Below, one piece after another: positions 24,197 through 35,000 of a DNA stretch of 64,000 nucleotides. Where the stretch lies: the NCBI GenBank assembly GCA_037447655.1, contig JBBHKE010000278.1:1-64000 (forward strand), given 5' to 3'. The notes under the pieces are model-generated. The model was not told the origin of the DNA. It was given only the letters and a program-made list of their open reading frames with translations, and ran no database searches. Each line of letters opens with the position of its first letter. Positions within the stretch are counted from its first letter, which is position 1. The position numbers and the translations under genes were made by a program. The stretch is from Zygnema cylindricum. Taxonomy: Eukaryota > Streptophyta > Zygnematophyceae > Zygnematales > Zygnemataceae.

Positions 24197-25207
24197 TGTT
24201 TTTTTGGAAACCTTGAGTTCTCTCTATATCTTGCTGCTATGCTACCATGCTGCGCTAAGTCTGACATCGCAGCTACAAACCTTGAGCACTCTTCACTTGT
24301 TGCTGTGCTGCTATGCTGCACTGATCTGACATCGCAGCTGCGCTGCTCTAATATCACAGCTGCGCTGACAGATCATAGCAGTCATAGCAGTCATAGCAGT
24401 CATAGCAGAGTCATAGCAGCTATTGCAGTCTGCGCAAGAAAGGTGTTCTGAATATGAGTCCGTTTGTGTGAAGATAAATTGACGGGGACATGATTTAGTG
24501 AGTATGTAACTCGAAAGGGAGTACACAGATTCGGTGCACTTCAAGCACACGTGTCCGTCCGTGAGAAAGTCAAGTTTGGTTGTTCTAGAAGAAAAGGTAC
24601 TGTTACATTTGAGGACCAAAGTTACACGTGGAGGTTCATCTTCGGTGATGAAAGAATACGTGGAAAGCGGACGAAGTCGGCCGTCATTTTTGAAGAGAAG
24701 TATTGACTGTAGCTTAATTTCAGCGGACGAACTTTAACCGCGTACTATTTCATTTCTAGCGGCTGTCTGATTGGTATAAATAATTATGTGCATTCGACGG
24801 TGGGATTTTGTTAATGAAGAAGTAGTGTACCAATTGACCACGCTAGTTGTAGTACGGTGTGATCAACTGTAGGCTCACTTGTATATATAGGACTTAGATT
24901 ACTTTCACAGAAGTAGGATTGTTGTGTAGGAAAAACTGCGAAGCAGTTTTTGGGAATGTTTGAATTAAAAGATCATTGTGATCTTTTGGCAGAACTTTGT
25001 GAAATTCTGCATGTGGGTTCTTTGGTGTATATTTTATATTGTGGCAAATTTTCAGACCTAGGGTGTGTCTGGTTTGTTTGGGGCTTCATTGTGAAGTTGG
25101 TTGTTTGTGGGATTTCGTGAGAGTTTCCTCTTTGCACAATTGATTATCATGGTAACTGCCGGTGCTTCTTCATCTTCTTCAGTGGCACCAGCTGCCTCAA
25201 ATCAACA
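24197..25207 (+). repeat. 5' LTR of copia D
   Basis: Contains CATAGCAGT short tandem repeats (about 24375-24420) and the GCTGCTATGC...GCTGCGCTA motif (about 24230-24290). The last 59 bp encode the first Gag residues, starting at ATG 25149. Confidence 0.9.
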
Positions 25208-26220
25208 GGTCACGGGCCCTCCCTCACGGATCCCGGTGTTTACTGGGCAAAAGTATCTTTATTGGGCGGATTTGACTAAGTCTTATTTGAAACAAGTGAA
25301 ATTATATGATGTGATTTCGGGTATTCTTCGGGATACGGATCCGGAGTTTGGAAAGAAAAATGAAGATGCATTGCATGTGTTGAAGTTACTTTTGTCAAAA
25401 GATCTTAACATGACATATATCAATGTCTCTACGGCATCTGAAATATGGAAGGCCTTGAGTGAATCTTATGTCTTAGCTAGTGAGCAGAATGAGGTTGTTA
25501 TTGCTGGAAAAATTTGGGACTATAAATATACTGGGGGTGACATGAACTCATATTGTAATGGCTTGAAACTTCTATTATCGGAGAATGCATGTTCTGGGGG
25601 GAGTTTTCCTCCTTATCATCAAGCTATGATTCTAATGAGAGGGCTTCCCACTGAATATAGAGGAGCAGCGGAGCAGCTAAGACGGTTAGAGAAGAGTAAA
25701 TGGACTATAGCAGTAGCTCAAGCTTATATCCTAGACGAAGAGGCAACTCAGATAACATTAAATGGTGGTCAATCAGTGGTTGCTTACAATGCACAAACAT
25801 ATAAGCTGGCTGGTTTTTCTGGAAACAGAAACTTTACCCCCAATCCGAATTATAGGCAATATGATAGGTGTGTCTATTGCTTTGGTCAAGGTCATGTTTT
25901 TCGGCTGTGTCCGGCATTTATAAAAGCGTGTGAAACAGGAATTTATCACGGTTAGAGAAGAGTAAATGGACTATAGCAGTAGCTCAGGCTTATATCCTAG
26001 ACGAAGAGGCAACTCAGATAGCATTAAATGGTGGTCAATCAGTGGTTGCTTACAATGCACAGACATATAAGCTGGCTGGTTTTTCTGGAAACACAAACTT
26101 TACCCCCAATCCGAATTATAGGCAATATGATAGGTGTGTCTATTGCTTTGGTCAAGGTCATGTTTTTCGGCTGTGTCCGGCATCTATAAAAGCGTGTGAA
26201 ACAGGAATTTATCGTGCGGG
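25149..26220 (+). pseudogene. Copia D Gag with internal tandem duplication
   Basis: Starts MVTAGASSSSSVAPAASNQQ inside the LTR and continues VTGPPSRIPVFTGQKYLYW through the primer-binding site. The copia capsid domain (UBN2-like; SEIWKALSESYV, YHQAMILMRGLP) follows. The zinc knuckle CVYCFGQGHVFRLC is present twice because 266 bp (25686-25951) are repeated in tandem (25952-26217) with ACGG at the join. As 266 is not a multiple of 3, the copy ends in TAG at the junction and the second copy is in another frame, continuing into pol. Confidence 0.85.
25208..25221 (+). other. Primer-binding site of copia D (diverged anticodon-arm type)
   Basis: GGTCACGGGCCCTC directly follows the LTR end. It matches the anticodon-arm complement GGTTATGGGCCCAC at 11 of 14 positions. 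Confidence 0.6.
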
Positions 26221-29200
26221 GTGGAGGGTGCGATCAGAGGATTCATCACCAAAATTTCCGGCATCAAAACTACCGATTAAAAATGCGGCATTCCTTGCAT
26301 TTGATGAGACGTCACAAGATGAACGACCGGAAGAAAAGAAAGATGTGGTCAGATTTCCGAAATCGGATGATGACGAGTTCTTTGCTCTTGCAAAAGATCT
26401 TATTGAGGGACCTCGAGAGAACGGATGGATTATGGACTCCGGATGCTCCTCCCACATGTGCGGCAACCGGGCTTACTTCAAAACACTTACTCCAATTCCC
26501 ACTCGTCGGATTTATTACGCGGATGACAGCGGTGTGGAGGCTACGGCAAAGGGAAGCGTGGAGTTAGCATGTGACATCAATGGTCAGATTGTAAAGAGAA
26601 CCTTGCATGATGTTCACTATATCCCAAAGTTTACAAAAAATTTGTTTTCCACTTCGGTAGCAGAAATGAAAGGTTTTGAAATTTTACAAAAGAATGGGAA
26701 AAAGGTAGTAAGCAAAGATGGGAAGGTAGCTTTGGTAGGAACTAGAGGCCCAAACTTGTTGTACCGGATGGACTTGGCTAATGAAATTGACTTTGCATAC
26801 TTTATTGTCCTTCCGGAAAATTTATTCTGGCATAAGAGGCTCGGTCATGTTCATCATGAAAGGCTTGATAAAATGGTAAAGCAAAATATGATAGATGGTG
26901 TTAAATTAGGACAAACAGATTCCCATGTATGTGATGGATGTGCTTTGGGAAAACTTCATAAGCTACCACTACCTCAGACAGCGGATAACCGGGCAACGGA
27001 TTTGCTGCAAATTATTCATTCGGATGTATGGGGGCCATCAAAAGTTCCTTCACTTAGTGGCAACCGGTTTTTGTTCACTTTTACGGATGACTTCTCAAGA
27101 TATAGCAAGGCTTACTTTATGAAAGAAAAGAGTGAAGTGCTCACTCACTTCAAGCATTTTTGGGTATGGGCCGAAAAACTTCATGGGAAACCGATTCTTT
27201 CCCTTCGGTCCGACAACGGAGGGGAATATATTTCTCATACATTCTCTGAATGTTTAAAAGACAATGGCATTTCTCGACAATTTACAGTTCCTTATACTCC
27301 GGAACAGAATGGAGTATCCGAAAGACTCAACCGAACTCTAACAGAAAGTGCAAAATCTATGTTACTAGATAAAGAAATAGATTTCAAATTTTGGGGTGAA
27401 GCTTTCTCGTGTGCGTCATATATTAGAAATAGAATAGAGACTAGAGCAGTAAAAGGGAAAACACCATATGAAGTGTGGACCGGAAGAAAAACCGAATGTT
27501 AGTCACTTTCGAGTTTTTGGGAGTAAATGTTTTATTTTGGATAATCTCCCTATTTCTAAGCTTAGTCCAAAATCGATTCCAAGAATTTTTATGGGTTATG
27601 ATGATGAATCCGTGGGCTATAGAGTATTTAATAGGGATAGGAATACTCTTCAAACTACTAGAAATATTCAGGTTAAAGAAGAGAGCAGATCGGTAGATGT
27701 TTTTGGTATGACAGATTTTGAAAAAGATTCCAGAATCAAAGAATATGTTATTTTTGAAAGTGTTCCTCTCGCTTCTTCTAGTCCCACTTTGGACCCTTTG
27801 GCTGGTCCCCTTGTGGAGAATCCTCCTCCTCCTCCACCACCTCATCCTCGGCGGCAACCTACGGATCCAACAATTCCAGCCTCAGATTTTCCAGAGGAAA
27901 AAGGCAAAGCAGCAGGCTGCGACACTGCGAAGCTGCGCTATTTTCTGTCGGATCAGTGGATCTGACTGAAAACTGCGACGCTACGAAACTACAAAGCTGC
28001 GATGCTGCGAAGTTGCAAAGCTGCGACGCTGCAAAATTGCGAAGCTGCAAAACTGCTCTATTATCTGCCAGCATGATGGAACCGGTCACAATACAGGAAG
28101 CCTTTTCAGCTCCGGAAAAAGATCAATGGATCGCTGCGGCTAACGATGAAATGCGATCGATAATGGAGGCTCAAACTTGGGAGCTTGTGGAGCTTCCACC
28201 AGACCGAAAAGCCATCGGCTGTAAGTGGGTCTTTAAAGTAAAGTTGAATCCAGATAACTCTATTGAAAGATATAACGCTGGGCTTGTTGCTACAGGCTAT
28301 AGTCAGAAGGAGGGAATTGACTATGAAGAGACTTTCTCTCCAGTTGTCCGATTTCCAACTGTTAGAATTTTTTTATCCTTAGCGGCCATTGAGAATATGG
28401 AACTACATCAAATGGATGTTAATACAACTTTCTTGCATTGAGATTTAGAGGAACTAATTTATATGAAGCAGCTTGAAAGGTATGAAGAGACTGGAAAAGA
28501 AAATCTGGTCTGTAAACTGTTGAAATCCATATATGGTTTGAAGCATGCTCCACGTTAGTGGAACCTAAAACTAGATGAGTTTCTTAACAGTCTAGGATTC
28601 GTCAAGATTAGCTCAGATCACTCAGTCTTTGTTATGGAAGGGAAAGATGGAATTATGTACATTGCTGTATATGTAGATGATTTGCTGTTGTTAAGCAAGT
28701 CATAAAATAAAATTAACAAAATAAAGGCAGCCTTGAATTCAAGATTTGAGATGAAGGACATAGGTGAGGCAAAGTATATTCTTGGAATTCAAGTAGAAAG
28801 GGATAGAGATAGGAGAACAATCCATCTAACGCAACGTGAAGCGATAGGAAATGTGCTTGAAAAGTTTGGCATGGCTAAAGCAAACGAAAGTGCCACTCCC
28901 ATGGAATTTAAGCAGAAAGTGGAAGGCATGGAGACCGATGGAGGAATCATTTTTGACGATACCTTGGAGTCAGGGGAGGCAGATTTTATGGCCACCATTC
29001 CATACCGACAGATTGTTGGTAGCCTAATTTACTTCATGAACTGCACAAGGCCGAATATTGCGGCAGCAATTGGCGCGTTGAGTCGAAGTTTGGAGAATCC
29101 AAGAAAAACATATTAGGAGGCCGCAAAGAGGGTTCTTCGGTATCTTGCAGGAACAAGAATCTTAGACTTGCTCTCAGTGGAGATGAAGTCAAAATTCAGA

Positions 29201-29655
29201 CATGGAGCGATGCTAGCTATGGAGACATGCCAAGCCGCCGTTCCACCACTGGATTCATTTTGAAGATTGGAACTGGAACATGCTGCTGGAGCAGCAAGCT
29301 TCAAAAGGTAACAGCTCAGTCTACAATGGAGGCTGAATATATGGCAGCAAGCTCAGCTGTCAAGGAGTTACTATGGGTGAAGTCGCTCATCCAAGAACTT
29401 TATTTTATGTTATCCGGACCTCAAATAGTGTGGTGTGACAACGAAGCAGCTATTGCGATTGCATCCAACCCGAGTCATCACTTCAAAAGCAAGCACATTG
29501 ACATTAAGCTGCATTTTGTAAGAGAGAAGGCGATGAACAGAATTTTAAAGCTAAGTTATCTTCCGTATGAGAAGATAGTAGCAGATATGATGACTAAGTC
29601 TTTACCTCCACCTAAGTTGAAGTTCTGTAGAGAGGAATGTGGACTCAGTGGCTAA
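26221..29655 (+). pseudogene. Copia D Pol, broken
   Basis: In order: protease (MDSGCSSHMCGN, with C in place of the usual A), GAG-pre-integrase (LFWHKRLGHVHHERL), integrase (HSDVWGPS, RSDNGGEYIS, PEQNGVSERLNRT) to about 27490, then a frameshift; the linker with a GCTGCGA minisatellite (27905-28065); RT from EAQTWELVELPPDRKAIG (stop at 28441, further stops to 28710; YVDDLLLLSKS lies across these); and RNase H (29227-29655; STMEAEYMAA, CDNEAAIAIA, VADMMTKSLPPPK). Domains and order are complete, so the element was once autonomous. Confidence 0.9.
27905..28065 (+). repeat. GCTGCGA/GCTGCAAA minisatellite in the integrase-RT linker of D
   Basis: About 15-16-bp units of the type GCTGCGACGCTGCAAA repeat across the linker. 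In one frame they encode KLQSCDAAKLQSCDAAK. The surrounding protein is conserved, so this is a local expansion. Confidence 0.75.
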
Positions 29656-29665
29656 CAGAGTCTAA

Positions 29666-29678
29666 AGGTTTAGGGGAG
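29666..29678 (+). other. Polypurine tract of copia D
   Basis: AAGGTTTAGGGGAG ends directly at the TG of the 3' LTR. This is the usual plus-strand priming site position. Confidence 0.75.
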
Positions 29679-30680
29679 TGTTGTTTTGGACCCCTTGAGT
29701 TCTCTCTATATCTTGCTGCTATGCTACCATGCTGCGCTATATCTGACATCACAGCTAGAAACCTTGAGCACTCTACACTTGTTGCTGTGTTGCTATGCTG
29801 CTCTGATCTGACATCGCAGCTGCGCTGCTCTAATATCACAGCTGCGCAGACAGATCATAGCAGTCATAGCAGTCATAGCAGAGTCATAGCAGCTATAGCA
29901 GTCTGTGCAAGAAATTTGTTCTGAATATGAGTCAGTTTGTGTGAAGATAAATTGACGGGGACATGATTTAGTGAGTATGTAACTCGAAAGGGAGTACACA
30001 GATTCGGTGCACTTCAGCCACACGTGTCCGTCCGTGAGAAAGTCAAGTTTGGTTGTTCTAGAAGAAAAAGTACTGTTACATTTGAGGACCAAAGTTACAC
30101 GTGGAGGTTCATCTTCGGTGATGAAAGAATACGTGGAAAGCGGACGAAGTCCGCCATCATTTTTGAAGAGAAGTATTGACTGTAGCGTCATTTCAACGGA
30201 CGAACTTTAACCGCGTACTATTTCATTTCTAGCGGCTTTCTGATTGGTGTAAATAATTATGTGCATTCGACGGTGGGATTTTGTTAATGAAGAAGTAGTG
30301 TACCAATTGACCACGCTAGTTGTAGTACGGTGTGATCAACTGTAGGCTCACTTGTATATATAGGACTTAGATTACTTTAAGAGAAGTAGGATTGTTGTGT
30401 TGGAAAAACTGCGAAGCAGTTTTTGGGTGTGTTTGAATTATAAGATCATTGTGATCTTTTGGCAGAACTTTGTGAAATTCTGCATGTGGGTTCTTTGGTG
30501 TATATTTTATATTGTGGCAAATTTGCAGACCTAGGGTGTGTTTGGTTTGTTTGGGGCTTCATTGTGAAGCTGGTTGTTTGTGGGATTTCGTGAGAGTTTC
30601 CTCTTTGCACAATTGATTATCATGGCAACTGCCGGTGATTCTTCATCTTCTTCAGTGGCACCAGCTGCCTCAAATCAACA
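29679..30680 (+). repeat. 3' LTR of copia D
   Basis: Matches the 5' LTR, including the Gag start segment. The next bases are the GTAGC duplication and then gypsy F sequence, so the second Gag start is an LTR property and not a second element. Confidence 0.9.
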
Positions 30681-30961
30681 GTAGCGGCAGTTCCTGAACC
30701 AGAGGAGAGTGCTAGAAGCAGGGCAGGACCAGCGGTGACCAGCGGAGGAGAGGGGTCAGAAAATTCACAAGCCCCCGAGTACAACCCACTCCAGGAAGGG
30801 GATCAGGAAGATGGGGAAGATCATTAGATTTCAGATGCGGAGGAGTCGGAACAGGAACCGACACACCCGCCAGTTGAGGAGTGTACCTCTGATTTGGAGG
30901 TGATGAGTGTTGTCCATAGCCTATTTCAGCCATGGATTACTCACAGAAAACACCCACAGAC

Positions 30962-32010
30962 TGAAACTCTGAGACCTCCATAAGTCCTCTGAGTGGACAG
31001 CTTCCAAGAAGCCTCTAGGATAATCTTGACCCCTTTGTTTTTAAGCAAAAATAACTGCCACCCTGGCAGACAAAAACTCTGACCAACTTCACCCCTGTGA
31101 AGACAAGACTCCCCTGAGTCGATAGCAAAAAGAATCTCTGAATTTGCTCCCCTGAGCAGTAAGTTATGGAGGGTCAAAGTTGACCTTTTGTACAGAAGCT
31201 CTCTGGGAGAGAGGGTCCTATCTTCTAATTTTTCTAAGTCCTATCTCTCTCACAGACTCTATCTACTGATGTACGGAACCAATCAGAATTGAGTTCCGTA
31301 CGCAAAAGTACAGCTGCCGGTGTACTTTATGTACGGATATTGTACGACATGGCCAAAATGTCGACACATGTCAAATCCGGATTCGGTGCCATAATCTCCG
31401 GAGTTTCCACAATCCAACGGAATTTTGCCACGCGTCATCCGATGTGGCGATGGCCACAAACCCCCGAAATCTTCCTCCGCGATCTCGGCGCTAATCCCGG
31501 CCGTCCGATTAAATTCGGCTTTAATCGTGGTCGTAATAAATACATGCGCGGTATTTGTTTCATTTACGAAACAAATGCGCGGTACTGATTTATGTCCGTA
31601 CCGTAAGTCGTACATTACATATTACTGGTTCTATGTATCCCGTAATTAATTCTAGTTAAATGGTTTATCGCTTGTATACCCATGTAAATAATTATCAAAC
31701 TATATACTTGGTAACACTACCGCTAGATGAAACGGCTAAGGCTACCGGCTACTTCGTGTCTGCCGGCCGGCAGGTTCAAGGATCAAATCCTGCCGCCGGC
31801 ATATACATTTTAATTAAATATATAAACCCTAATATAAAATTCCCGTAAACCTCAGGATAGCCAAGGTAGCCATGGCTCTAGCTTCCTCTCCAATTTCTCA
31901 GTGACTGCGACAAGTTTGAGAGTTGGAGAGAGAAGTTAGAGATAGACTGCCTCGACTTCTATATTTCTTTTCAGACCTAGAAAATACTAATAAAACCATT
32001 AGTTTCTACA
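30962..32010 (-). repeat. 3' LTR of copia C
   Basis: Same length as 36363-37411. In + orientation begins TGAAACTCTGAG and ends TTAGTTTCTACA. Confidence 0.95.
31717..31802 (+). other. tRNA-like segment in the copia C LTR
   Basis: TAGATGAAACGGCTAAGGC (A-box-like) and GGATCAAATCC (B-box-like) lie about 55 bp apart, with a GGCAGG/CCTGCC stem enclosing the latter. The other LTR (about 37118-37203) keeps TCGGTTAAGGC, closer to the tRNA D-arm. It has the same position and orientation as in elements A and E. Confidence 0.4.
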
Positions 32011-32023
32011 CTCCCCTTATTTT
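32011..32023 (-). other. Polypurine tract of copia C
   Basis: On the minus strand AAAATAAGGGGAG sits between the stop codon of the polyprotein and the TG of the 3' LTR. Confidence 0.8.
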
Positions 32024-35000
32024 CTAGTCAATCTTTAATTTCAGACCACACTTCTCCCTGCAAAAAATTAGCTTAGGGGAAGGCACAGGTTTGGTCATCA
32101 TATCTGCTACCATCTCACTATCTGGTCTGTACTCTAAACTGATTATTTTGTTTTCTACTTTCTCTCTAACAAAGCTGAGTCTGATGTCCATGTGTTTGGC
32201 TTTAAAATGGTGTTTAGGATTGGCAGAAATAGCGATTGCTGCCTGATTATCACAAAATATTTTCTGCACACCACTCTTAAGGTGACCAAGCTCACCAAGC
32301 AAAGACTTGACCCACATCAATTCTTTTACAGCAGAGCAAGAGGCCATATACTCAGCCTCCATGGTGGACTGAGCAATAACCTTTTGCTGTTTGCTACTCC
32401 AAAAGCAAGCCCCATCACCCACATATAATACATATCCAGAAGTACATCTCCTCATCGGAGCATCACCATAACTGGCATCACTCCAAGTAGTGATGTCAGT
32501 ATTCTCCCCACCCAAATGCAACCATAGATCTCTAGTTCCTACCAAGTATCTAAGGACTCTCTTAGCTGCCTCCCAATCCTTCTTAGTGGGAGCATTTAGA
32601 CTTCTACTCAGCACTCCTACAGCTGCAGCTAAATCCGGCCGGGTACAATTCATAAAATAGATTAGACTTCCCACTACTTGCCTGTAAGGAATAGTCTGCA
32701 TGAACTTCTGTTCTTCAGGAGATAATTCCTCGTCTAAGACTATGACTCCTTCTTCCTCACTCCCCTCACTTCCCTTCTTCAATTCCATTGGAGTTGTGCA
32801 ACTATTAGCTTTATCCATTTGAAATTTTTCAAGCATGTTTCCTATTGCTTCCTTTTGAGTCAATCTTATAATTTTTCTTTTTCGGTCTCTCTCTACTTGA
32901 ATTCCCAAAATATATTTTGCTTCCCCCATATCCTTCATTTCAAATCTCCCCTTAAGATCGGTTTTCAGTTTATTAATTTTTTCCATTGATTTACTTAAAA
33001 CAAGCAAATCATCAACATAAATTGCAATAAATATAAAACCTTCCTCATCTTCGAAAACATAGATTGAGTGATCTGAGCTGATCCGAATATATCCTAGACC
33101 GGTAAGAAACTCATCAAGCTTCTTATTCCACTGTCGGGGCGCCTGTTTCAAACCATAAAGAGATTTAATCAGCCGGCATACCTTACTCTCCTCTCCTTCT
33201 TCCACAAACCCTTCGGGTTGTCGCATGAAGATCTCCTCTTCTAATTCTCCATGCAAAAAGGCTGTTTTGATGTCCATCTGGTGCACTTCCATGTCTTCCG
33301 CCGCTGCTAAACTGAGAAGTATGCGGACGGAGGGAAATCTGACCACCGGGGCAAAGGTTTCCTCGTAGTCAATTCCTTCCTTTTGTGTAAATCCCTTTGC
33401 CACTAATCTGGCCTTGTAGCGCTCGATTGTGTTATCTGGGTTCAGTTTCAGTTTGAAAACCCACTTACAACCGATTGGTTTTCGGTTAGGTGGACAGTCC
33501 ACCAGCTCCCAAGTATCGGCTGCCATGATTGAAGCCATCTCTTCATTGATGGCTGTCCTCCACCGGTTTCTTTCTGGACAAGTCATCGCCTCTCGATAAG
33601 TTTGAGGTTCATCTTGATGAGATAGTTTAGTTACCTTGTTATTAACCTGTTTTTCTTGCAGTCTTTTGCTACTTCTCCTCCCTCCCTCAAAATCTGAGGC
33701 CGGAATAGATGGTTCTCGTGGATTCTTTCGAACAAACTCGGCTTCTCCCCTATCCCTTGATTCCAAATCAATTTCCACCACGTCTTCCGCTTCGAGTAGA
33801 GTTGTCACTGGAGTTTCCACAGCCGAGTCCTTTTCGGTCTGATTTGTTCCTGCAAGAATGTCATCGTCTCTAAAACCTGGATAGTTAGGAAGCTCAAAGT
33901 CATCAGAATTTTCTGACTCAAATCTGATTTTTACTGACTTTGTATATTTGAAGGGATCCACAGACTTTCCTTCATCCATAACTACTAGATGCTTTACTAA
34001 GATTATATCTTCTCTTTTTAGATCATAAACTCTATATCTTTTAACATCCTCATCATATCCTAATAAGTATCCCGGTTTTCCTTTAGGATCTAGCTTCCAA
34101 TTGGACCGATCAGTATCTAGACTGAATACTTGACTGCCGAAAACCTTTAAATGAGATAAGTCTGGTTTCCGACCTGTCCATCTCTCATAAGGTGTTTGAT
34201 CTTTTATAGCTGAAGTAAGAACTCTATTTTTGAGGTAATTAGCATAGTTCATTGCTTCTGCCCAAAACCTTTTTCCTATCTTCTTATCCGACAACATACT
34301 TCTAGCACTATCACTTAGTGTTCTATTTAACCTTTCAGCTACCCCATTCTGTTCAGGATTTTCTGGCACTGTCTTTTGGTGTTGAACCCCATCTTCCCTC
34401 AAAAAATCCTCAAACTGGTTAGAAGTATACTCTCCACCATTGTCACTCCTTACTCTCTTGATTGGAGTTTCATGGAGTTTTTCGCTCCATGCTTTATATT
34501 GTCTAAAACAGTCCTCAGCTTCTGACTTGTTTTTCAAAAAATATACTCGGGAATACCGAGACCAATCATCAGTTATAGTCATCATAAATCTCTTCCCCCC
34601 CGGTGAGGGCACTCTAGCCGGTCCCCAAATATCTGTGTGTACTAGATCTAGAAGTTTTTCTCCCTTGTAGGTGGCTGTTTTTGGAAAGGGTAATCTGTGT
34701 GCTTTACCTTGAGCACACCCACTACAATCACTTATATCATCACTCTCACTGAACTGAATCCCTTCCACCACTCCCATCTTTTTCATCTCTCTTAACTTAT
34801 CTAGATTCACATGCCCAAGCCTCTTATGCCACATCATAATATCATGAACACCAGCATAATAAAGTTTCTTCGTTTCATTACTTAAGATCAGCCTAAACAT
34901 CCCATGGCTACCTTTCTCAGCAATGAAATAGACATCCTCCTCAAAACTAGCAGTAAAGACTCCTTCCCTAGTGCTAGTGAAAAAACCCTTATCATCTAAT

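Larger units (their letters stand above)
24197..30680 (+). mobile_element. Ty1/copia element D, decayed, inserted in gypsy F
   Basis: LTRs of 1011 bp (24197-25207) and 1002 bp (29679-30680) begin TGTT and end AAATCAACA. Exact target duplication GTAGC at 24192-24196 and 30681-30685. Removing D restores an in-frame join (gag gta gcg gca) in the extra ORF of F. Gag-Pol is on the plus strand and broken. Confidence 0.92.

Noticed and set aside
30600-30680. Apparent second copia D beginning after the 3' LTR
   Set aside because: The Gag start is part of the LTR itself; the exact GTAGC duplication and gypsy F sequence follow directly.
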